Assembly (NCBI GenBank): GCA_039028635.1
Contig: JBCCHV010000020.1
Location: 31,630-95,629, forward strand
Reading direction: 5' to 3'
Length of the DNA stretch: 64,000 bases
From: Acidobacteriota bacterium
GTDB lineage: Bacteria; Acidobacteriota; Thermoanaerobaculia; Multivoradales; JBCCEF01
Positions 23,758 to 31,982 of the stretch are shown one piece after another (positions within the stretch are counted from its first letter, which is position 1; every line of letters starts with the position of its first letter). The translations under genes were made by a program, and so were the position numbers. The notes beneath the pieces were generated by a model, which saw only the letters and a list, made by a program, of their open reading frames with translations, was not told the DNA's origin and did no database searches.

Positions 23758-26339
23758 TGAGCCCGCTCCCCCGAGATCTCGAGCGCTGGCGCCGCGCCGA
23801 CCAGATCCTGCAGGCTTGCCTGCCCTGCGACCCCCGGCAACGGCAGGAGATTCTCGACTCCTCTTGCGCCGACGACCCAGAGCTCCGCCAGCAGGTCGAG
23901 TCTCTTCTCGCCCTCGACGCCCACAGCCATCCCCTGCTCGATCCCACCGCCGGCCTCGACCTCGAGCTGCCGCCTCCCTTGGCCGCCGGCGACCACGTCG
24001 GGCCCTGGCGCCTCGGGAGAATCCTCGGCGAGGGCGCCGCCGCGTTGGTCTTCGAGGCTTTTCGGGACGACCACTCTTACCAGCGCAAGGTGGCGATCAA
24101 GGTCTCCAAGCAAGCCCTCCTCGCACCCGTCGCCCGCGAGCGTTTTCGCGCCGAATGCCAGATTCTGGCGCGCCTCGAGCATCCCGCCATCGCCCGCCTC
24201 TACGACGTCGGCCTGACACCCCAGGGCCTGCCCTTCCTCGTCCTCGAGCACGTCGCCGGAGAGCCCTTGGATCAGTGGTGCCGGCGCCAGCAACCGAGTC
24301 GCACCGCAAGGCTCAGGCTCTTCGGCAAGGTCTGTCGAGCCGTCGACTTCGCGCACCGCAATCTGGTCATCCACCGGGATCTCAAGCCCTCGAACATCCT
24401 GGTCCGGAATGACCAGCAGCCGGTGCTCCTCGACTTCGGCATCGCCCGCCTGACGGCGGAGGACGACGCCCAGCGGCTGACACACACCGGGTCCGCTCCG
24501 ATGACCCCGCGGTACGCCAGCCCGGAACAGGTCCGGGGTCGAGAGGTCAGCACGGCGAGTGACGTCTACTCCCTCGGTCTCGTCCTCTGCGAGCTGCTCA
24601 CTGGCCGCCTGCCGCAAGGCGCCATCGGACGACTAGACGAAGAGCCGAAGGCAACCACCGCCAGCCGACTGGCCGGGAAAGCCACCGCCAGCCTGGCGCC
24701 GGCGGAGCTCCGGGGAGACCTCGACACCATCGTCGCCAAAGCCCTCGCTCCAGAGCCGGAACAGCGCTACCCCTCTGCCGGTCAGCTCGCCGATGACCTC
24801 GACCGCCACCTCGACAAGCAACCGATCCTGGCGCGAGCCCCCACCTTCGGCTACTTGTTCCGGCGATTCGTCGCCCGCCACCGGTGGGCCACCGCCGCTG
24901 CCCTGCTCTTCCTCGGGTTGCTGGCGTCCTTCGCCGGCAGCATGGCCATCGCTGCCAACCGATTGGCGCACGAACGCGACCGCACCGCCGCCGAGGCCGC
25001 TACCGCCCAACAGGTGGTGCACTTCCTGGGCGGCCTCTTCGAAGGCGCCGAGCCGGCCTTTCATCAGGGCCGCGACGTCACCGCTCGGGAGCTCCTCGAC
25101 CGCGGCGCGGCCCGCTGGCAGGGTGACGCCGCGGAGCACCCTTCGGAGGTCCAGGAAGCCCTCTCCCAGGCCATCGGCAAGGCTTACCTCGAGCTCTCGG
25201 TCTTGCCCGAGGCACGGCGCTTCCTCACCGTCGCCGAGGAAGCCTCCGACGACACCGCCTCGGTCGACACGCTGCTCCTCCTCGGGCGCCTCGAGTGGAT
25301 CGAAGGCAACTACGAAGCGGCGCGCCAGCACGCCGCCCAAGCCCTCCGGCTCATCCCCGAAGGCGCCCCGTTGAAACGAGCCCAAGCGCTCGCCTTGCAA
25401 GCCCGCAGTGCCGGCATCGCCGGCGACCTCGATGCCGCCGCCGATCAGCTCGCAGCAGCCCTCGAGTCTCTGGCGCCCAATCCCGACGCCCACCCCGCTC
25501 TGGCGGCCACGATCTACCGCGAGCAGGCCTCGGTGGCCCTTTACCGCGGCGAGATGGAAGGCGCCGGCGATCTCGCCCGCCGCGCCATCGAGCTGTCGAC
25601 CCGCGCCCATGGCCCCCTCCACCCGGAAGTATTCGATGGCCGCCGGCTCCTTGCGGCTCAGATTGCGATGACCGGAGACCGAGCGCCCGAAGGACCAAGT
25701 CACCGACTGCTCGAGGAGCTGCTCGCCGACCAGCAGCGGCTCTTCGGAAAGCAGCATCAGCAGATGGCCTGGACCCTCAACGATCTCGGCGCCAGCTTCA
25801 TCCAACGCGCGGACCTCGCCGGTGCCGAGCAAGCCTTTCGCCAGTCTCGCGAGATGCAGCAAGGCCTCGGCCTCGACGACCACCTGCTGCAGGCGGTCAC
25901 CGACGCCGGCCTCGGCGATGCCCTTTGGCGGCAAGGCAAGAGCCGGGCCGCCATCGCCCCCTTCGAGCGCGCCCTCGCCGGCGCCCGCCGGAAGGTCGAG
26001 GCCGGCTCCTACAACCTCACCTATCCGCTGGTCTTTCTCGCTCAGGCATTGGCCGACGCAGGCCGCTGCGCCGAAGCCGAGCCGCTACTGGTCGAAGCCG
26101 GCGACATCCTCGGCCGGGTGATGACCGACATCAACTTCCTGCAGATCAAGACCCGCTGGCTGCTGGGCTACACCCACCACTGCCTGGGCCGCAAGGAAAA
26201 AGGCGAGGCCCTGATGCATCAGAGCCTCGCCGATCTGGTCACCGCCGAGCTCGATCAACGCCCCAACCTGAGCAGAGAGATCGAGCACTGGCGGCAGGTG
26301 GTGGCGGGCGAAGCGACGGGGACGAACTTCGGACGTTGA
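23757..26339 (+). CDS. Membrane Ser/Thr protein kinase with C-terminal TPR domain
   Basis: An 860-residue protein. The N-terminal helical segment (1-70) is followed by a complete Hanks-type kinase (about 82-350): glycine loop GEGAAALVFEAF, Lys115 in VAIK, HRDLKPSN with Asp208, and DFG with Asp226. One transmembrane helix lies at about 376-400. The rest is about 440 residues of TPR-like repeats, probably outside or periplasmic, which could sense a ligand or partner. It is translationally coupled to the ECF sigma gene (TGATG), suggesting one signalling unit in which the kinase regulates the sigma factor. An in-frame GTG at 23754 is an alternative start. Confidence 0.92.
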   Translation: MSPLPRDLERWRRADQILQACLPCDPRQRQEILDSSCADDPELRQQVESLLALDAHSHPLLDPTAGLDLELPPPLAAGDHVGPWRLGRILGEGAAALVFEAFRDDHSYQRKVAIKVSKQALLAPVARERFRAECQILARLEHPAIARLYDVGLTPQGLPFLVLEHVAGEPLDQWCRRQQPSRTARLRLFGKVCRAVDFAHRNLVIHRDLKPSNILVRNDQQPVLLDFGIARLTAEDDAQRLTHTGSAPMTPRYASPEQVRGREVSTASDVYSLGLVLCELLTGRLPQGAIGRLDEEPKATTASRLAGKATASLAPAELRGDLDTIVAKALAPEPEQRYPSAGQLADDLDRHLDKQPILARAPTFGYLFRRFVARHRWATAAALLFLGLLASFAGSMAIAANRLAHERDRTAAEAATAQQVVHFLGGLFEGAEPAFHQGRDVTARELLDRGAARWQGDAAEHPSEVQEALSQAIGKAYLELSVLPEARRFLTVAEEASDDTASVDTLLLLGRLEWIEGNYEAARQHAAQALRLIPEGAPLKRAQALALQARSAGIAGDLDAAADQLAAALESLAPNPDAHPALAATIYREQASVALYRGEMEGAGDLARRAIELSTRAHGPLHPEVFDGRRLLAAQIAMTGDRAPEGPSHRLLEELLADQQRLFGKQHQQMAWTLNDLGASFIQRADLAGAEQAFRQSREMQQGLGLDDHLLQAVTDAGLGDALWRQGKSRAAIAPFERALAGARRKVEAGSYNLTYPLVFLAQALADAGRCAEAEPLLVEAGDILGRVMTDINFLQIKTRWLLGYTHHCLGRKEKGEALMHQSLADLVTAELDQRPNLSREIEHWRQVVAGEATGTNFGR

Positions 26340-26351
26340 GCGCTGCCGCCC

Positions 26352-29300
26352 TCAGTTACTACACGTGACCGCTCGTGAGTCGGGATCAGTGCAATCCGAA
26401 GGCAGGTTTTGATCCTGCAGTCTTACAAATTCGAGAGCAGTCTCGAATCCCTGGATCGCGCCCCCCACGGCGGCGTTCAACTTCGTGCCTTCTTTCTCCG
26501 GAACCACCGCTGCCAGACCGGCGCTCTTGAGAATGTCAACGAAGTTCAGGTCAATCGCTCCCTCCGTCCCAACATCGGAAGCGGCCGCGGTCATGAGAGC
26601 GCCTATCAGGCCTTCGCGAAACCGCTCGCCAGCGCCCGAGATGTAGGCCTTGAATGCTCCTCCAACGAGGTTTCCGGCCTTGGTTGCGCTCGCCGCTTCA
26701 GCGACTTTCGCCGACTGGGTAGCGACTGACACTGGCGCGAGAAGCTGTGCGGCAATGGCTATTCCCAACACCTCGACAGCATCCAACTGAAACTCGTTGA
26801 CCGCGACGACCTCTGGTGAAGCGATCTCAGAGAGGACCTCCTCGGCAGGCGTCGTTGCCGATTCACCTCCGTATCCCCGGGATTCGGCAGCAGCCCTTTT
26901 CTCCTTGTCGAGCTTCACCTGATGTTCGATCGCCTCCTGGTTCGTTCTGAATTGTCGAGGATCAAAATCCAAGCCGTTCGATCCCCGACTCAGCTCGAGG
27001 GTTTCGTTGCCATCGGGATCCACCGCACCCAGCGGACTATTCCCCACGTACGAATACCGATTCCAACTCAGTGGATTTCCCACCTTCCCCAACACCGCGT
27101 CCACCGAAAGGAACCGGCGCATCCACGGGCTGTAGTAACGCGCATGCATGTAGTCGAGGTCGTCGTTGCGATCGGTCACCGTCGGATCGGGATCGACAAA
27201 GTTGCGATCCCGCTCATGGCCGGTGAACTGGAAGGGCTCATCGTCCTGGTTCGGATCGGTGACCTCCCAACCAAAGGGCATGTACTCATGGTAGGCGACG
27301 ACGTTGTCACCAGCACTTTCATCAGTGATCAGGCGCGGACTACCGAGATGATCCGGATGGAAAAACCGCACCTCCTCACTCGCCCCCCCGGGATCGGAGA
27401 TCGAAGCCAACAGGCGATCACCGCCACGCACAAAGTCCTTGCGGAGTCGCCAGCCGTCGCGGGTGCGCTCGACCTGGCGCAGCACGCCATTGCTGGCCCC
27501 GCGCAAGGACCAGCGCTCCTGCGGTCCGTCGGGCCCGAGAGCATCGAGCACCGCCACCCTCTCGCCGCTGGCATCGTAGAGATAGCGCTGATTGACTCCG
27601 AGACCACGCTGGGTGGTCACGGTGCCGAGGGGATCGAAGGTGAAGGTCGAGCCGCCGAAGGTCAGGAGATTTCCCTGCGCATCGTATCTCCCGCCGCGCA
27701 AGCGGTGGCTCATAGTGTCCACCGGGAAGGTTCCAGGGCTCGGTCCTCCGGTGACCGCCGTCAGGTTGCCGAAGCGATCGTACTGGTAAGACTCGACCGC
27801 GGTCGCCGTGGCGCCCGAAGAGGTTGGATGGACGACCTCGGCGGCCTGCGATCGGCCGACGCCGTCGTAGGCGAAGCGATCACTCCCAATGACGCTCGGA
27901 TTGCCCGCCATGTCGTACTGGAAGATGCCCGAGTCCCAATCGTCCTGGTGACCACCGGTCGAGCCGCGGGCGCCCGCGGTGTAGATCCGATGCGGCCTCG
28001 CCAGATGCTGGGGCGGGATCTCCTGCACCCAAGTCACCTGGTTTGCCGAGGCCACGGTGTCGATGAGCCCATTGGCGTGGTACGAAACCGCACTCACCAC
28101 AGGCTCGAAAACCCAGGCCCCGGCGACCCGACGCTCGGCATCGACTGCCAGGACACGGCCCCGCTCATAGCGCATCTCCACCGCCCGCTCCGGCGCCACG
28201 TCGCGGCATGAAGCTCCCGAGAAACAGGTTGGATAGTGCAATCGAGTGATGCGTCCGATGGAGTCGTACTCGTACTCGGTGAGGAACGAGATTCCGCTGG
28301 TGCTGCGCAACTGCTCCGCCGCCAGCCGTCCGGTGGCCGCCTCGTAGCGGAACGTCTTGGTGACCACCACATCGATCTGATCCCCATCCGGAAGGGCGGG
28401 ATCCTCGGGAATCCAGTTGTGACGCTTGGTGGCGAGCAGGCGGCCGTTCGAGGGATCGAAGATCGACTCCGAGAGGGGCCGATCCGCCATCAGGTCGCGG
28501 GCTTGAATCACCCGCCCCAAGCGATCGAAGAGAAAACCCTGGCGCTCCACGAGCGCGCCGCCGACGCGATGCTGGCGTTCCGCCGGCTTGCCCAAAGCGT
28601 TGTGCTGGCGGAAGATCACCCTCCCCTCGATTTCTGGATGCTCTTCGAAGTTCAGGAAGCCGGCGCCATCGTAGTTGAATACTCGCCGCCGCGTTCCCGG
28701 CTGCACCACCACCGCCAGCGAGCCATCGACACCGTAGTAGTAGTCCGATCGTTGGAGAGCATCGGAGCCGGGCTGGGACGGCTCTTCGACTCGAGCGGTA
28801 CGCCCAAAGGGATCGTAGACCGTCGCGCGACGGGTCTCGCTGCGTCCCGGACCGGACTGTGAAGGAAAGGCGCTCTGCACCCACCAGCGTTCGGTCTTGC
28901 GCCGCTGCCCCAGCCAGTCGATGAAGGTCTGGCGCCTAACCCCGCTCGGTTCGTCGTCCGGATGATTGATCTTGCTCACCCGACCGAGACCATCGTAGTC
29001 GGTTCGCGTGTTTCCCGGCGGTCCCCCCGCCAGTCCGCGTGGGAACTGGGTCGACACCAGTAGCGGCTGACCAGCGCGGTAGTAGGTGCGTCGCACCTCG
29101 GACCAGGCGTCGGGCCCGGCCCGGCGACTGAGCTCCTTGTAGGGCTGGCCGAATCCGGTGAGCTGGATCTGACTTTCGGTGCCACTGGCGCGGCTCTCCG
29201 GATCGCCTTGCTTGACGACTCCCTTCGCCGGCGAGTCTCCGGCCTGGTTGCCGCCATAGCGCAGATACTGGAAGATCGTGCGGTCGCCATGATCCTGTCC

Positions 29301-31979
29301 TGGGCCACGGAGCCAGGTCATGCGACCAAGACGGTCGTAAGCCGCCGTGGTAGTCAAGCCGGCAGCGTCCCGGCTCAGGGAAACCAAGCCGGTTGCGCGA
29401 TCGATTGCTGGCCGATGCAGCACCCGCAGGACATCCTGATCCGGTCCACTGAGGCAAGGATCCTCGATCCAGGTGATCTGACGCACGCCATGCTCGTATT
29501 CGTGGCGCCGCTGGAAGGCCGGCTCGACAGCCGCCGGTTCTCCACAACCATCGGGCACTCCCGAGCTCGAGCCGGCGTCGAAATCACCGCCATAGAGGCG
29601 CTCCCGGACAAGCTGGCCTGCAGCGTCGAACTCGAACCGCATCAGAAGATCCGCCGACCCTTCGTCCGGTTCGGCGATCGGCTGATCCGGACGCCGGCTG
29701 CCCAGCGCCACCACCTTGACGTCCCGGCGCGTCCGCCGGCCGACCACCTGACCCAGCTCGTCGGTGCAGGAGTCGGTGCGCACCCGCTCGATGAAGTGAC
29801 CCGGATCATTGCCATCGTCGCGATTGAATTCGACCGTTTCTTGGGTCGTCGAATAGGGCGCCAGGTTGAGCAGCCAGGGCTCGTTGCCAGACGGCATATG
29901 ATCCGGAGGGTCACCGACGTCGACTGATCCGGCAGCCAGGTTGTAGGCCGTCGTTTCGACCCGCGTCGGCCACTGGCTTGGGTTGGCCGTCGAAAAGACG
30001 GCGCCGGAACGGTTCCAGTTGCCCGCCGTCACGGTGGTGCGAAAGTGCCCCAGGCCATCCCAGTCGCGCATCGAGGTGTGGACCTTGCTCTGCGGCTGGC
30101 CGTTCGTGAAGCTCACCGAGCGACGCGCCACGGCGCGCCGGTTCTGATCGAAGTACAGCGCCACCGGCCAACCACTGGGATCGCTCGCCCGGTCCGCCGA
30201 GTAGCGCACGTAGTCGGCTTTGGCTTTGGTGCAGTGAGGGCTGTTGACGAGCGACTCTCGGCGATCGTCGAAGGCCTCGCGGTCGAACTGCGCGCTGCAC
30301 TCCCAGATTTCCTGCGAGAGAAACAGCTTGCCCTCCTCGGGGTAGAGCGCCGCCTCGACCCCGCCATCGGCGCTGGTCAGAGCCTTGGTGAAGGGCAAGC
30401 CGAAGTCAGCCGCCAACCAGTCTTCGTCGGCATTGCTGCCCGGCAACGAATGGAGCCACTGGCCGTAGTAAAAGACCGACACCACCCAACCCAGCCCGGT
30501 GCCCTTGGCTTCCGGCGAGAACAAGAAGGTCCGACTGTCCTGGTAGTTCGGCCCACACTGCCCCTGGAACGAGTTGAAAGTGAGCGCCTGGCGATAGTGC
30601 CACTCGGCAGTGGGATTCTGGAAGACGTCACCGACCGCGTGGGTCACCGGATCCCAGTGGGTCTTGCGCAATACCCCCAACGACGTGTTGGTGGGAGCCG
30701 GGCGGTTGTTGCAGCCCGGTCGGAAGGGTCCACAGGTGGAGCCGCTACCGTCGAGTCGGGCCTCGTTGGGAAATGTGTACTTCTGATACTCGTAGCCCTG
30801 AACCCCACCGGTGGGAAGCTGAGCCACGGCGAGCATGCCCTGCCGCCCCGGATAGGGCTGGGGATGAGTGTAGCCACCGGCGTATCCCGCGTAGTAACCA
30901 AAGGCGTAGGCCTCGCGGCTCGAGAGATCTCCCCCGGCGGTGGCCGACGGTAGGATCATTCCAGTGAGGAGCGCCGTGTCGTGAGCCGCACCGACCCAGG
31001 GCGAAAAATCGGCGCTGTGACTCTCTGGCCGCGCCACCGAGGCGAGCTCGTAGACAAACGAGTACTCGAGGCTCTGGTTGCCTGCGGTTCCCGCCAGATG
31101 GGCACTTTCCACCACCCGGGGATACTGCGCTCCGGCGACCGCTGGATCATCCGACAGCTCGACCCGATGGCTACGACCGATGCTGTCCCTGAGGGTCCAG
31201 GTGTTCTCGTCGGCCGAGTAGTCGATGCGGAGCCAGTTGTTGTGCAGATCCCGCAGGGTGGTGAGGCGCCAGCGGCCGGCGCCTTCGTCCGCCGAGGGCA
31301 CGAAGTTGGTGAAGATATAGGTCACTCCGTCCGGGCTGTCCACCGCCGCCGTCACCGAGCTGGTCTTGCGGAAGCGGTAGAAGGAGCCATCGGAGGCGTA
31401 TCCGACGTCGTCATCCACCGGGACCGAAGGTGGATTGCCGGCCGGGTGGATGGCCGGTCCAAAGGAGCGCTTGCGCCCGTCCGGCCCGACAAACAGCCAA
31501 GCATCGCTCTTGTTGGGGTTGCGGGTGCTGGTGGTGCGAAACTCGGGGGTCGGCCGATAGGGCGGATAGAGCTCCCCCAGGGTCAGCTTCCAACCCATGC
31601 CGGCGTTGGCGTCGAGCATCGGCATGGCGACGTTGTGCACCTGACTGCAGTCGTCAGGATCCGCAGGCCGAGGATCTCGGACCTGATCGAAATCCCAAGC
31701 ATTGGCGTTGTAGACCAGCGAGAGACCGTAGGAAAATCCCTCCCGCAGGGCATACCGCTGCCCCACCGGCAGGGTGAAGGTGAGATTGCCGTTGAAGGTG
31801 TTGATGTCGTCGACGGCGCCGGTGGCGAAGTACTTCGAGGGGTCGTAGCCGCGCCCGAGGGTCTCCCCTTCGAGGACCCACTGGTTGGGCTCCATGGCTC
31901 CCGCCGCGAAGGTCAGGAGGAGCGAAGAGACAACAGCGAAGAGAGGTTTGAACAAGCTGCTGGACTGGATTCTCGGCAT
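26352..31979 (-). CDS. Giant secreted RHS/YD-repeat protein
   Basis: An 1875-residue protein with a signal peptide (about residues 1-28). The body is made of YD/RHS repeats (for example YEYDSIGRITRLHYP, YDRFGNLTAVTGG, FAYDGVGRSQA) that normally form a hollow beta shell. The RHS core ends with the hallmark LDYMHARYYSPWMRRFLSVDAVLG and RYSYVGNSPLGAVDPDGNE around residue 1680. The last about 195 residues are a different, hydrophobic-helical domain in visibly lower-GC sequence, as expected for an exchangeable tip. No immunity-like gene follows: the kinase gene is convergent 12 nt away. ATG at 31979 is 3 nt after the upstream stop, so it is co-translated with the Ig-like protein. Role unknown; surface scaffold or toxin delivery are both possible. 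Confidence 0.88.
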   Translation of the reverse strand: MPRIQSSSLFKPLFAVVSSLLLTFAAGAMEPNQWVLEGETLGRGYDPSKYFATGAVDDINTFNGNLTFTLPVGQRYALREGFSYGLSLVYNANAWDFDQVRDPRPADPDDCSQVHNVAMPMLDANAGMGWKLTLGELYPPYRPTPEFRTTSTRNPNKSDAWLFVGPDGRKRSFGPAIHPAGNPPSVPVDDDVGYASDGSFYRFRKTSSVTAAVDSPDGVTYIFTNFVPSADEGAGRWRLTTLRDLHNNWLRIDYSADENTWTLRDSIGRSHRVELSDDPAVAGAQYPRVVESAHLAGTAGNQSLEYSFVYELASVARPESHSADFSPWVGAAHDTALLTGMILPSATAGGDLSSREAYAFGYYAGYAGGYTHPQPYPGRQGMLAVAQLPTGGVQGYEYQKYTFPNEARLDGSGSTCGPFRPGCNNRPAPTNTSLGVLRKTHWDPVTHAVGDVFQNPTAEWHYRQALTFNSFQGQCGPNYQDSRTFLFSPEAKGTGLGWVVSVFYYGQWLHSLPGSNADEDWLAADFGLPFTKALTSADGGVEAALYPEEGKLFLSQEIWECSAQFDREAFDDRRESLVNSPHCTKAKADYVRYSADRASDPSGWPVALYFDQNRRAVARRSVSFTNGQPQSKVHTSMRDWDGLGHFRTTVTAGNWNRSGAVFSTANPSQWPTRVETTAYNLAAGSVDVGDPPDHMPSGNEPWLLNLAPYSTTQETVEFNRDDGNDPGHFIERVRTDSCTDELGQVVGRRTRRDVKVVALGSRRPDQPIAEPDEGSADLLMRFEFDAAGQLVRERLYGGDFDAGSSSGVPDGCGEPAAVEPAFQRRHEYEHGVRQITWIEDPCLSGPDQDVLRVLHRPAIDRATGLVSLSRDAAGLTTTAAYDRLGRMTWLRGPGQDHGDRTIFQYLRYGGNQAGDSPAKGVVKQGDPESRASGTESQIQLTGFGQPYKELSRRAGPDAWSEVRRTYYRAGQPLLVSTQFPRGLAGGPPGNTRTDYDGLGRVSKINHPDDEPSGVRRQTFIDWLGQRRKTERWWVQSAFPSQSGPGRSETRRATVYDPFGRTARVEEPSQPGSDALQRSDYYYGVDGSLAVVVQPGTRRRVFNYDGAGFLNFEEHPEIEGRVIFRQHNALGKPAERQHRVGGALVERQGFLFDRLGRVIQARDLMADRPLSESIFDPSNGRLLATKRHNWIPEDPALPDGDQIDVVVTKTFRYEAATGRLAAEQLRSTSGISFLTEYEYDSIGRITRLHYPTCFSGASCRDVAPERAVEMRYERGRVLAVDAERRVAGAWVFEPVVSAVSYHANGLIDTVASANQVTWVQEIPPQHLARPHRIYTAGARGSTGGHQDDWDSGIFQYDMAGNPSVIGSDRFAYDGVGRSQAAEVVHPTSSGATATAVESYQYDRFGNLTAVTGGPSPGTFPVDTMSHRLRGGRYDAQGNLLTFGGSTFTFDPLGTVTTQRGLGVNQRYLYDASGERVAVLDALGPDGPQERWSLRGASNGVLRQVERTRDGWRLRKDFVRGGDRLLASISDPGGASEEVRFFHPDHLGSPRLITDESAGDNVVAYHEYMPFGWEVTDPNQDDEPFQFTGHERDRNFVDPDPTVTDRNDDLDYMHARYYSPWMRRFLSVDAVLGKVGNPLSWNRYSYVGNSPLGAVDPDGNETLELSRGSNGLDFDPRQFRTNQEAIEHQVKLDKEKRAAAESRGYGGESATTPAEEVLSEIASPEVVAVNEFQLDAVEVLGIAIAAQLLAPVSVATQSAKVAEAASATKAGNLVGGAFKAYISGAGERFREGLIGALMTAAASDVGTEGAIDLNFVDILKSAGLAAVVPEKEGTKLNAAVGGAIQGFETALEFVRLQDQNLPSDCTDPDSRAVTCSN

Positions 31980-31982
31980 GGT

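Noticed and set aside
26352..26940. RHS tip as a toxin with an immunity gene
   Set aside because: No gene follows the tip on the same strand. The next gene is the convergent kinase. The toxin idea is kept only as a question.
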